In this document: positions 12,681-24,469 of the stretch, one piece after another
Numbering within the stretch: the first letter of the stretch is position 1
Layout: each line of letters opens with the position of its first letter
Origin: Hofstenia miamia
Taxonomy: Eukaryota; Xenacoelomorpha; Acoela
Reading direction: 5' to 3'
DNA: 64,000 nt
Assembly: GCA_004352715.1 (NCBI GenBank)
Contig: SCFE01000058.1
Location: 89,292-153,291 of the forward strand
Notes under the pieces: model-generated
Seen by the model: only the letters and a program-made list of their open reading frames with translations
Told to the model about the DNA's origin: nothing
Database searches by the model: none
Made by a program: the position numbers and the translations under genes

Positions 12681-12801
12681 CAGTGCTATGCAAAATGCAT
12701 AGGGAAGTAAGTCGTAGTAAGGAAACAACTAACACAGTCCGGCCTGCCGGTCGGAAGCTTTGAAGACGGGCCGCCAAAATCTGCCGGCCTGTGCAACACT
12801 G
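12681..12801. repeat. small hAT-like end (CAGTG...CACTG)
   Basis: A 120-base more GC-rich segment between CAGTGCTATGC and GTGCAACACTG, with GGCCTGCCGG and CTGCCGGCC words. CAGTG-type ends are common in hAT elements. No 8-bp duplication flanks it, so this is only a suggestion. Confidence 0.25.
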
Positions 12802-13541
12802 CTTCAGATTACTCTATACTGATTAATTAATGAATCCAACAGTCCTTGAATTGAGTTTTGATTAGTGATGTGCGCCAATCAAAATTTTTTCCTGTATCCG
12901 TCCATACCCAAGAGAGTGCATTCTTGCTGCCTTTGAACAATTTCCAATTGCGTAACATTTTTAACACAATTTGCGTTAATTAAATGATAATTTTTTCAAA
13001 CTTTTATCAATAGTTTGTTTTTAAAAAATCGTATTGTGTTACACATAATGTGGAATAAAATGCTTACCTGTACTCGGCCATACTCGATAATAATTAATCG
13101 CACCCCGGAGTGGATTCGGTAAAGCCGGTTGTGGCTAGATAAAAATTTTTGATTCTCATATACTATAACCATGTATTTTTTGAAAATATTTTCTCTATTA
13201 AGACAAATCTGATTTGTGTATTAAATTTTCACACAACTAACTTCACTTGTATCATTGCTCAACATTCGGTATACTATACCCAGATCACTCTTTATTTCAG
13301 AGTATCAGACTGTTAAAGTAGAGTCAAATATTAAAAGCAATAATTTTTTTCTATGATTGTAGGCTCATTTTCTAGCTTTTATTTGGTTACTTAAAACCTC
13401 TAAGAAAAAAATGAAATTATTTGTATTGACATTTGGATATCTCATTGCAACAGCAAAATATAGTGTTAATTTAAAGACAGATATAATTTAATATATGATT
13501 AGTAAAGAACGTTTTCCTGAATTTAAACTTTAATAAGTAGA

Positions 13542-14050
13542 ATGTCTCCTAAAAATAAAACTATTTTGCTTTTCGCCTGTACAGCGGTTTGCTACAGATT
13601 GAAAAAGGAGCTTAAGAAGATAATATGGATAAAAGAATGGTTGAAAAGCAGGCGTGTCCATGGCGCCTCTTTCAACATTTTTCATTATCTTTTAATTACG
13701 GATTCATGTAATTTAAAATCGTTTATAAGAATGGAATTTAAATCTTTTAAAAACATTTATTCAATTATATCTGAAAAGATCAGCAAAGAAAATACAAATA
13801 TTAAATTAGCAATAAATAGTAAAACAAGATTGATTGTGACTTTAATGTTTCTTGCAACAGGTATATACTTAGAAATTTTACTACTGTACTGTGCAAATTT
13901 TAAATGGAATTTATACAAGTTTATCAATGTTGTATTGGTCTTAATTCTTTAGGGAATATCGTACCAGAAACATGCAATGCAATATTCAAAGAAATCTGAG
14001 AGAAAGTATATTCAGCTATGAAAATTTTAATGCATTTACGAAAAGCATTA
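13542..14050 (+). pseudogene. PIF/Harbinger transposase N-terminal fragment
   Basis: A 136-codon frame has the start of a HARBI1-like nuclease: WIKEWLKSR...GAS near residues 28-45, an RMEFKSF helix near 66-72, ISEKISKENTNIK, then the signature LMFLATG (about residues 104-111). After about 13900 the frame is lost. A continuation, IVPETCNAIFKEI, can be read from about 13955 in another frame. The catalytic DDE half is absent. The order of motifs matches the family well and the fragment is clearly dead. Confidence 0.75.
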
Positions 14051-14084
14051 AAGGTTATCCGTCATACCGGTACTTGCTGAAGTA

Positions 14085-14260
14085 TAGTTTGAAGTTGATT
14101 TTCAGCAATCGTTGCAAAATGAGTTGAGGTTGTCTATCAGTGAAAGACAAAATGGTCATTGCAATCATTTTTTTCTTCTCAGATGTCAAACTTTGTGCTG
14201 TCATAGACATCTGTTTTAAATTAGCTTCTTCGTCAGCATCTTTGTCTTTTTCTTGGAATA
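14085..14260 (-). pseudogene. minus-strand coding fragment, possible Harbinger partner protein
   Basis: The minus strand is open for about 55 codons with a charged start (QEKDKDADEE) and an amphipathic tail (KKKMIAMTILSFTDRQ). It lies tail-to-tail with the Harbinger fragment. Harbinger elements often carry a second, Myb- or MADF-like DNA-binding gene in the opposite direction, and this piece would fit its C-terminus. No finger or helix motif is visible to prove it. Confidence 0.3.
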
Positions 14261-14539
14261 TTTACAAAAATGTGAATTATATCAAGTAATTTACATTTCA
14301 TTTTAAAAATTTTAATCTTAAGTATTTCATTACAATTTTAACTATATTTTCTTCAGTGGTAGGTTCACAATTATTTTTTATTGGGCCGAGTAAAATGAAA
14401 TTGTCACTCTATAATTGGGTACCAGTACTAAGGTATTCTTTGATTTGTATCATTTAAAATAATCCAAAGTTTCTAATTTGATTTAGTAAAAAGTTGGGTG
14501 TTTAGAACACCTTACAAAAAGCTGGGTGAATGCCTTGAA

Positions 14540-14720
14540 TTTGCGTCTTAACTACACGATTTAATTGGCCCGACTTAATCGGACCGATTAAATTGTGTGG
14601 TTAAGACGGAGCAAATTTGCATTCCACAAATTCCTGAAAAGGTTTGTGAAAAAGTTGGAGCTGCGTCTTAATTACACGATTTAAGCGGGCTGATTAAATC
14701 GTGTAGTTAAGACAGGCCTT
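14540..14720. repeat. MITE copy made of two palindromes
   Basis: Two near-palindromes, 14545-14607 and 14665-14713. Each begins GTCTTAAxTACACGATTTAA and ends in the inverse GTGTxGTTAAGAC. They are separated by a GCATTCCACAAATTCCTG core shared with 7530-7755. Such sequence can fold into cruciforms or RNA hairpins. Confidence 0.65.
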
Positions 14721-17483
14721 TACAATGGTATGTTAGAGAAGTGGTCCAAAAAGGATACTCTAAAGTAATGTTAACAATTGCGTGAATGTATGCCTTAACT
14801 GAACAGAAATTTTGCACTCGTGGCCTTCTGAGTACAACACTGAGTGAAATACCCCGCTAACAATGTCCAAAGCATGTTGAATAATTGTATTTAAAAGGAA
14901 ACACGTATCTACTTTGTCTCTATTTAACGCTTTAGTTTACTCAATTTTAGAGTATCCTTTTTGAATCATTTCTCTTAATAATAAAGTAGCAATACACTAC
15001 AAATGTGTCATTCCATTTATTAAGAGCTTATCATGAATTTTTTTTCAATGCCTGCATACTCTTCAATTTTTTGTTGCAATAATTATATGCCTGGCCAAGG
15101 CATTCCTACACAGCTCCAATTTTTAGTATGAACTTGCTATCGTCTAAAAAGTTACCATTTTGGGTTTTATGAGATTGTTAGGTGATATTTAGCATATGCT
15201 TTATTTTTTTTTAAATACTTTAATAGGGAGCAAAATTTAACTACACAACTCCAACATGGTAAAAATGACTTTGATATATAAAAGTAGCCAGAATGCATTA
15301 TTTGAAGTTTTATTCCTGATACAACTCTCATGGGATTTATTAGGACTAAATATTTCAGTGTGGCAAATTTCAGAATGCTATAATGTCGACTATGTTTAAA
15401 CATTCAATTCTGGCCCTGCCCTAGAATTCCTGGAAAATGCAAGAGCCGATCTACATCACGGGCTGGTCCAGCCCATTTGTATTTCTCTTGAAACGCGGTA
15501 CACATAAGTGTTCTTTTGAGGCTTAATATTGGCTGTATATTTTTATGTTGCTCAACATTTGTTGATTACAATATAATTTGTGAATACAATCCCCGTCAAA
15601 TTGATATGCAGAAAAGTTGCTTAGGCAGATTTTAGTGATAGCGAATGGTTTACACTCGATATTTCGCCTTCTTTTTTGAAAAAATCCTTTTAATGGTTTT
15701 AATCACAACTTTTGATGGTTGCTATGGGCGTTGTTAGGTAAAATTAAGCAGTTTTTCATTAAAAATTATAAAATTTGCTATAGAACTAGATTTACAATAT
15801 ACATACAGTACATGCCTTCAGTCCTTAACATAGTCCACTAATGATTTACAAAAATTAAATGACGAGAAACTAAGATCAATATAATATTTTCCCACAAATT
15901 GGTTGAAAAACGCCCTTTATACTACATGATTCATTTAATTTTTATTTCCAAATCAGTGATGAGATTGATCAAACAAGAATATCATCTCAAATAAAAAGAC
16001 AAACATTTGAGAAGCAATTAGCAATTTAGATGAAGCTTTATAAATGTATTAACTATCATAAGTAGGGCGATTTTTTTTGACTAAAAATTGAAATTTTGAC
16101 CCAAAACTTGACTTTCTTTACTTAAAAACGAAATTTTTTACCTAAAAAATTGGCCTAAAGATTTTTTGGTTTTTGTAAAGTTATATACTAAACATAATCA
16201 ACTAGGTAGTAAGAAGCACCAATATAAAACTGCACACTATCCTTAGAATTTTTAAGCAGGCGAGTACTTGCTATTTTCAGCAATCCATATTCTGTAAGAT
16301 TTAATGAACCGATTGCACCGATTATTCATTAAGTCATGTAATATATTGTTTTCAATTTTCGGCGAAGCATCCAAAATTGTGGTTGATTCAGATTCACAGC
16401 ATTTTACAAGTCCAATTCATTTCATTTCATAGTATTTTGTGGCGTTCACTAACTTTTGCATTAGATGCCTCATTGATAGGATAGCAATTCTTGCTCTCTC
16501 AATAAATGACCGCCTAGTAATTTCATTTTTATAAACATTGGCCAAATATTAGAACAGAAATTAAATGCCTACTCTAACTTATCTCTATTTTAATAGTTAA
16601 AAATTGTGCAGTGATATTTTTCCATGTTTTTGTAACCAAGAAATTATATTTTTAAAAGCTAAACGAATTAAAAATGAGGGTCACGGTTCATGGATAGAGG
16701 CTTCCTCCTATTTAAAGTTTTGGTTACAATTTTAATGCAAACTTATAAATTTCATCAAATCCTTTGCTATTCAAAATGTTGTTAATTTTTGTATTATATG
16801 ATTTTAAAAAGCTTTTTATGAAAATCATTCATAAATTGTTTCTCTTCCAAAAAATTTAATCTAAAAATTAGACCGAAAATAAAATTTCAAAATTTTTTAT
16901 CCAATTTCAATTGTTGTAGAATTTTGGTTTTATTTTGACTTTCAAATTTTTAAAATATGCATGCATATGCATTAAGACAATTAAATTTCTAAATATTTAG
17001 GAAAAATTGAGCTTTATTTCAATTTTGACTTTATTTTTGTTTGCCTTAATCATAAAAATAGTCATGCAAAATACAAATAAGCTGTGAATTATAAAAGTCT
17101 AGAAAAACGCAATTGCTTAGGTGGGGCATACATGTACCACCAATTCGCAAAGTCTTAACACACTAAGTTTAAGTTTGGATTTTCAATGTGAGAAATTTGC
17201 AAATAATAACTGATAATTATATTAATAAAAATATCGAAATGAAAAAGTGAAAAGAGTAAGTTAATAGCAATAATGATTGTGACACAATGCCTGAGAATAT
17301 TTTAAGACTAGAAGCGCCAAAAGCTATCATTTTGACTGCTCCGTATTTTTTAATTTGTAGTTCACATATTTAACTAAAACCATGTATTATTTAGTACAGT
17401 AATGAATGATTTATGATTTACCTTAAAATAAAAATCACAATTTTATTGAAATTATTTCTTATGATCAGAGCAAAATATAGTTA

Positions 17484-19345
17484 CTATTTTCTTTGAAGTG
17501 CACGAACCACAGGTCCATCTTTTGCAATTTGCAAAAGCAGATTAGGTTTTATTGTGATGCTTACCAACTTGACATTGAGATCGCTTCCTTGATTGCTTTT
17601 TTGTAGCAATAGTTGCTTGCACACATGTGGCTGGCAAGTAAGCACACAGTGGTTCACCAACTTGAAGAATGAAATCTCTTCTTGAAGTTGGCTTTTGACT
17701 GCACTTTTTGTAGAGCACAAAACTGTTAATTCGGGATATGGCCATCTCCTTGATCCAGCTTTACAGGTGTACTTCTTTGCCATACTGTCAAACAAGTCGA
17801 CTCCATGCTTTGTATTATTATAAAAATCAACTGTTTCTGGTAGTTTCTTTTACAATTTACAAGACTGATGAATTGAGCTTAGAATGCAGACAACCTTTTT
17901 TGGTTTAGACTTGTAGATAGTCAGTGACAAGTTTTTCTCTAGGTCAAGCAAAAAAATGACTCAAAACGCTCTAATTTTTTCTCAAGTTGGGGTAAGCTGA
18001 CAGTAAGTTCTCTCTTGTTAATTCTGATGGTCCCAACCTAAGTTGTGTTCGAACAAAGCAATGATTTAGAAAGGGAAGATGAGGTAAAAAACTTATCGCA
18101 TGTGATATTGAATCCGTTGTTCATATGGGGCTCCAGAAGTCGCAAACAAACATACTCGCTTAGACTTTTATTTGATGGAGGACTTTCCTCTTTTCCAAGG
18201 TAAGAAATAATGTTGAGCACACATTTCGATGAGCTTTCACACAACAACCAAAATTTATTGCCAAATTTGTCGGGCTTATTGGGCATATATTGCTGAAAAC
18301 GGCATCTGGCCTTACACGGAAGCAATTGCTTATCCACTGTGTGATTTAAATTTGGTTTGTAATTTTGCTGAGAATTGCATACCATTCTGTTTCAAATATA
18401 TGAAATCATGGCAAACTTGTCGGATTCCAGTCTTCATTTTCTTGTTTCTTTATCATCAAAATGAATATATCTCACGATTTCTCTGAACCGGTGTTTTGTA
18501 AAGGTATTTCTGAAGATTGGAAATCCCCATTGACTTTTTTAAAACCTTTCTAAATGCAACTTTGAAGCTGAGCATGCACCCTTATCAATAATAAGCTAAT
18601 GAAAGCAAGCAGCTCTTCTTTGGTAATATTCCAATTTTGATTGCTTCTTTTCCCTTCCTTTTGTGTGCAACTCAGAATGTGGTTGACAATACCATTGTCC
18701 AACCACTACAAAAAACTTGATATTGGGTCACTTTCATCTATTACACGTCGTGCATGTTTTGACTCACCATGAGCTATTTTTACAATATTGCAACTTGTGA
18801 TTGGTTCAGAATTTGATAATTCCCAGGTGTAATCTCTATCTTTGCCAATGTAGTTCTCAAATCACAATTGGAAATCCCCATTGACTTTTTTAAAACCTTT
18901 CTAAATGCAACTTTGAAGCTGAGCATGCACCCTTATCAATAATAAGCTAATGAAAGCAAGCAGCTCTTCTTTGGTAATATTCCAATTTTGATTGCTTCTT
19001 TTCCCTTCCTTTTGTGTGCAACTCAGAATGTGGTTGACAATACCATTGTCCAACCACTACAAAAAACTTGATATTGGGTCACTTTCATCTATTACACGTC
19101 GTGCATGTTTTGACTCACCATGAGCTATTTTTACAATATTGCAACTTGTGATTGGTTCAGAATTTGATAATTCCCAGGTGTAATCTCTATCTTTGCCAAT
19201 GTAGTTCTCAAATCACACAGTATCAGTAGAAGAACATACCAGATTCACATCATCTTCACTTGTAGAATCTGAGACATTTACAAACATCTTCATCTGTATA
19301 ATAACAGACATTACAAACATCTTCCTCTGTATAATCATTTCTTCA
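17484..19345 (-). pseudogene. piggyBac-type transposase pseudogene
   Basis: Transposase of the DDE_Tnp_1_7 (piggyBac/PGBD) family, read right to left. The N-terminal part is in the tandem block 18516-19217, with the helix ITKEELLAFISLLLI. The middle part, 18385-18038, has LNHTVDKQLLPCKARC (family catalytic Asp), YMPNKPDKFGNKFWLL, and NITCDKFFTS (second Asp). The C-terminal part, 17795-17484, has FDSMAKKYTCKAGSRRWPYP (third Asp region) and a Cys/His-poor tail. Frames are separated by stops, and the N-terminal region is duplicated. An acidic N-terminus (SDSTSEDD) can be read near 19270. Not functional. Confidence 0.85.
18516..19217. repeat. 351-bp tandem duplication inside the piggyBac pseudogene
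   Basis: 18516-18866 and 18867-19217 appear identical base for base. The unit contains part of the transposase N-terminal region. The exact identity means either a very recent duplication or an assembly artefact. Confidence 0.92.
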
Positions 19346-21546
19346 TTTGAAAAAAAGTGCTTCTCTATTTGTAGTGGTGTCTAAATCCGTCAAATCAATC
19401 CTTGTAAGCAACTGTGGGGCTTTATTGCAGAATTTCGTAGTGGCTTCATTTAACCGTCAAAATGACTACTGTGGCTTTTTTAGCTATAAACCGATTTATG
19501 AAATAAAATTTACCCGCAAATGGTGCTTTGATATTATTAAAGCAAACTACATAGATATAGCTGAAATGTCAATGAACAAGCCAATTCCTTCTCTCCACAG
19601 AGCAGTTTGCAACGCAAGTGTCGTCAAAATTACGGCTCTGGCGCTTCTAGTTTTAAACCGATACTAAATCGATATTTTTTTATCATAATCATTTATGAAA
19701 ATATATCGATGATGACTAAATACGATACTTTTAGGCAATTTCCAATAACAATATTTTGCTTTTCCAATATATCGAATTCCATGTGCCTGGTTTTAATCAA
19801 TGAATATTGTGGTTTCCATTCCCGAAATTGTACGACTTGTTTAATTTTGTAAAATGCAAATTCCTTTGAATTTACCAATAAGCTAGTTGAAGAAAATCAA
19901 ACTTTGATAATTTGTATCATTATCTCATGAAGAGATTAGCTGTTTATCTAACCACAATTGTCGATTATTTGTATTAGAACGGAAGTGAATACAAGCCAAT
20001 TGCAATTATATTTTGCAATAATGAGGTGCGAAAACAATGAATTTCGATTCACATTCATTAATTTTAGACAGTAAATTAGATTAGCTTTCATAAAAATACA
20101 TCATTGTGATGCGAAAATGTATTACAGTTAAATACCTGTTCATCAAAATGACCTCGTATGCAGAAAAAAAATTATTCGTGAGACGCCTGCTTCAGTTACT
20201 AATCTTTTGACTAGTCACTGATAATCATTAATGTGTCAGTAAAAGGCACTATTTTCAGACTTCTCTCTCGTTTAGTGGTTAATAACTTTTATTTTCGCCT
20301 CCACCCTATATTTCTATGATGTTCTCCATTTTGGTACAGGTTATTTCTTTTCAGTTGGAAATTTCTTGAAAGCATTCTTCGGGTCTATGAAAAATATTCT
20401 TGGGCGCTTCCAGTAACGAACGATAAAACATAAATTTGATGCAAAATTGAGGGGTTAGTTATCAACATAGAGTCTAGATTTCAGAAGCTTAAACAGCACG
20501 AAGAACAATCTTTGCATTGTGCTTCCACTGTGTATATTCTAATACGTGCAAAAACAAAAGCAGATATTCGAGCAACTGTCTTATGTATTTTTAATATTGT
20601 TTTGATGGAACCGCTTTCTATGCTAGTGCACATTGTCAATTATTCCATTGGTACGTATGTATTCACAAATCTCAAGATATCGATTTATATTGCTTGCATC
20701 ATGTTGATAGCAAAGCAGTCTTCGAAGCACTTACCAAGGTGATGGAAAGGTAAGGTCTTAGGTGTGTGCCAACTTGATTTGTATGAGTGATAACTGTAAT
20801 GTTATACGAAGAAAAGTTTCCAGGTTTTGGGTAAAATCAATGAATACTGCGAAAATCTTGTAGATATTGGTAGTTACATTGCCACATCGTCAATGTAGTC
20901 TTAAAAAGTGCAGCTGTGATTCTTCACTTAGTGTCATATCATTTGCTGAAGACATTTCATCAAACAAGATACGAGTGCACATGTTAGTAGTGTGCTATTT
21001 TTCTGAAGCTTCCGAAAATCGGGATGTTCTGCTTAATTCGTTTTGAACCCCGTTGTTAGTCAGTGACCATTTATTTGTTCTGTGACAAGTTGCAAAACTA
21101 CCTCTATTTTATATTATATTTACAGAATTTTGAAAACAGGTTATTTCATTTCTGAGAAATATTAGTAATTAATAATAAAATTTTAATATTTTGCTTGAAA
21201 AAAATTTCATTCATGAAAAAACTTTATAATTTAAACTTAAATAGAATTTGAAATATATTAATGAATTTAGTAGAATCTTGTCCTCGAAAGTGTGATCTTT
21301 GTCAATGCATATCCATTTTTATTTATTCACATCGTTTAAGTCTTAATTTATTGGCCTCAATTTTGTTTTTGTTCCCATACCAAATGCTAAAATATTTTGA
21401 ATCATTGAGACTAATGAAAATTGTGCTATATTTTAAGTATTGTCGACGCATTAATGAAGTAATTTGACAAATATTTTTCCAAATTGACATTTTTTGTCAA
21501 ATAGTAATCAAAAAATTATACAGTTGATTTATTAATTGTTATTTAG

Positions 21547-21841
21547 GGTCTTGTGTGATCGCTACATTCAAAAGTCAAGAATTCCTATAGCCTTGATTTG
21601 CAATAAACAGGATATGCCTTTAGCCAAGTCGCCGACTTTGGTACTTCATTCTTTAGAAAAAGAAATTCAAACTGTTCGTCAAAGCTCTCAACGATCTCTT
21701 GATAATGTTGTTTTGACATTAGATATTCCTGTTAACCAAGAATTCTCATTTGAAGCTCTCAAGAATCCATTCACATTATGTGGTGCTAGTGCAATAAAAA
21801 ATGAAGTGGCAGAAGTAACCACGTTTTTATCAAAATTATAA
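21547..21841 (+). CDS. SRPRB: SRP receptor beta subunit, coding exon 3 (last)
   Basis: Encodes the rest of the protein from the last base of codon 137 to the stop TAA at 21839-21841. It carries the G4 motif NKQD (residues 156-159) with the preceding ALIC strand, the family-typical following helix (AKS...LEKEI), and a G5-like CGAS near residue 210. It ends TTFLSKL. The acceptor is ATTTAG, and phase 2 of exon 2 is completed by the first G. The frame is clean. No AATAAA was seen in the 100 bases after the stop. Confidence 0.92.
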
Positions 21842-21954
21842 TATGTCTAGTTTAATTTATTTATTGATACATTAACAAGTTTTTAGTTGGCTTTGTTTTG
21901 GAGTTAAAATAGATACACAATTTATAGTAATTTTAGTAATATATATAAAAAAAG

Positions 21955-22630
21955 GCGATCCTCTAAACGCGCAAAACTATAGGCCAATTTGTATTGGCCA
22001 TCCTCTTAGTAAGTTATTTGAAAAATTATTAAATAATCAAATAAATGCATATTTGATATCTGAAAATATTTTTTCGAAAAAAACATTTGGCTTCCGTAAT
22101 TGGTTTTTAGCACTCAAGATGCAATTTTGTCAATATCACAGCAAATAAAATCTATTTTAGTTTCTAATAAATGTAGTTGCGTTGCCCTTCTCGATTTGAG
22201 CAAAGCGTTTAACTCAATGAACTTTGACATATTGAAAGACAAATTAATGCATTATAATTTTGATGACAACGCTATACATTTGATAATGAACTTCCTTATA
22301 AATCGACAGCAACGAGTTATACTTAATGGCACAAAATCACAATATTTTACAACTAACCGTGGGGTACTTCACGGCACAGTTCTTGGCCACATTCTATTTT
22401 CATTCTACATAAATGATGTAACGAAACAGATAAAAAACAGTAATATTTATCAATATGCGGACGATACCTGTCTTATAATTACTAATGTAAATGCCTTTAA
22501 TGCTACAAAAATTCTCCAAAATAATCAATTGAAAGTAAATATTGAAAAAACACAATTTATAATTTTCTCGCCTAAAACATTTAAAAATCTCACAAAAAAT
22601 TCATATGCATATGGTATCAATATTATTTAA
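21955..22630 (+). pseudogene. LINE (non-LTR) reverse transcriptase fragment
   Basis: Starts with a YRPI-type motif (NYRPICIGHPLSKLFEKLL, about 21970-22030), shifts frame near 22095, then runs open from 22100 to 22630. The open part has the palm motif LLDLSKAF (about 22188), QQRVILNG, GVLHGTVLG in place of the usual glycine-proline-rich turn, and the catalytic YADDT (about 22455). This is the Jockey/CR1/L2-like arrangement. Endonuclease and 3' portion are missing here. It lies just downstream of SRPRB on the same strand. Confidence 0.85.
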
Positions 22631-24400
22631 GTGTAAATCTGGTATACCTTCTATTTCTTTTTTAAAACAATATATAACCCTCCTTTCTGATCAAGATTAA
22701 AATTAATTAAGTTTTACAGTCATTAGATGCTTAACAAATATCAAAATATAACCAGCATTACAATTGCAATAGTGGCACCGAATGTTTAAAAGAATATTAC
22801 ATTTATATCTCCGAGTTATAGAAATACTTCAATCAAATCACCAGTTAGTAAATATTTGAAGTTTTGTTTGATACAGTTGGTTTAAGTAAAAATTTGTCTA
22901 AACTAAAAGATGTACTTCTTCTAGACAAAAATGAATGTTGCAATCATATTCCTCAATGCTTTTAGTGCATTTGGCCTCATTAATCAATCCATGTTTTTTG
23001 AAAAAGCTTAAGTTTTTAGGTTTTGAGAAAGCCCAGTACTAAAAACTATTTAATTTAAAATTTGCTGAAAATGTATGTATTAAATACAATGCAAACAATG
23101 AATAGCCTTTACCAAATTTTTTATACCATTTTAAACAATTTTTATATTGATCTTAAGCTATTTGTTCACAGAAAATATTTGTTAGGGATAAATCAGTTAA
23201 ACTTAGTAACGTTATAAATTCGGTTTGTCTAGATGTTCGTTGGGATATACTCATCCAAAATTTTGGTTATATCCCCAATAGTGTGCAAAAAACTAATATC
23301 TGTAGTAGATTGGCTAACTGAGCAAACATTTTGCCAATCAATTTCAAATTTATTGAACAGTGATAACACTGATTGCATAATTTTTTAAGACATGGTGTGA
23401 ATAAAGTATGCGATGTGTGGGTCTTAGAATGAAGAAATGTTTTATAGAACAATTCTTCTGATGACCTAACCAATTTATTAAGGAATGCAAAAATGCCGCA
23501 ATGGGAAAACCCCATCTGTCCTCGAGAAGAACGTATTGATTATGTAACATGTAATTTTTGGACTATTTCAATATTCCAAGTTTGTGTGCATCTGTTAGCA
23601 ATTGCATACATGATGGAATTACCAGTTTGCCGAGCTTGCAAATCATGTTCAATAACAGAGTTTTAATATATTAATCTAATCAATTCAAAACAATGCCATT
23701 GACTTGGTAATACGAAAAGCACACAGGGGTTTATCAAATCTATCAAATGTTTCTATCATATGTTATTATATGAAGAAATATGTGAAAGCCAAAAGGAAAC
23801 CATTACTTGTTCTCATGCGCACGATGCATAGTATGCTCAATTTTAATCCACTTCAATTATTGTTTTGTGAGTCAGTAGGAATTTATTACTATCAAAAATA
23901 AAATATTTCAAATCCAAAATCAAAGTGTAGCAAAATGAAGCATTTTCCAGATTACCCTCACTGAAGGGGAACTTATTGTAAATAATCCCATCAATTTTAT
24001 GCTGCTAAAGGAAGAGTGAAGATTTAACACAAGTTGTTTGAATAAATGAATATAATTTTAGTATTAAAATCAATTCATTGAAAGTTATTGTAATTTCTGA
24101 AAAGTTGAAATTTATGATCACATTAAGAATCCATTTTTTAGAAAGCAACTAATTTTTGCATACTGTCCAAATAATGTAATACTACTGAATTTGAGAATTA
24201 AATTTCGCTCAAAAAAAGTAAACATTCAATATTAAAGGATGGTTGGAACTTAGATTATTTATATTAAATTGATAATAAAATGATTAATAGTTGGCTGAAT
24301 ACTGTCAATTTCAAAATGACGAATGACCAGCTTTGACTTTCCAATTTCTGCAAAAAATTACACTTACACTTTTAATATATATTCCAACTTGTGTATGGCG
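22631..24400. other. no supported feature
   Basis: AT-rich sequence with short ORFs only; the longest (23267-23550 minus, 23704-23901 plus) show no domain. The region may contain the decayed remainder of the LINE, but I cannot show it. Confidence 0.5.
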
Positions 24401-24469
24401 CAAAGTTCTACACTAAATAAAAACGAACAGTGTTCACCTAATATCTTATTTTAATACAAGCAAGTAATT

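Larger units (their letters stand above)
9767..21546 (+). other. SRPRB intron 2, 11.8 kb, filled with DNA transposons
   Basis: Runs from GTAATC (9767) to ATTTAG (21546). The SR-beta sequence is continuous across it: exon 2 ends in the helix before the G4 strand and exon 3 resumes immediately, so no coding exon is missing. It carries hAT-like, Tc1/mariner, Harbinger and piggyBac remains plus palindromic MITEs, listed separately. The stretches 14,730-17,480 and 19,350-21,546 hold only AT-rich sequence and short chance ORFs. Confidence 0.8.

Noticed and set aside
17542-17745. Second minus-strand ORF overlapping the piggyBac C-terminus
   Set aside because: It is a shifted-frame shadow of the transposase segment, which alone shows family motifs.
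20512-20742. 76-codon ORF as an extra SRPRB exon
   Set aside because: Exons 2 and 3 join in phase with continuous SR-beta sequence, leaving no room for an exon.
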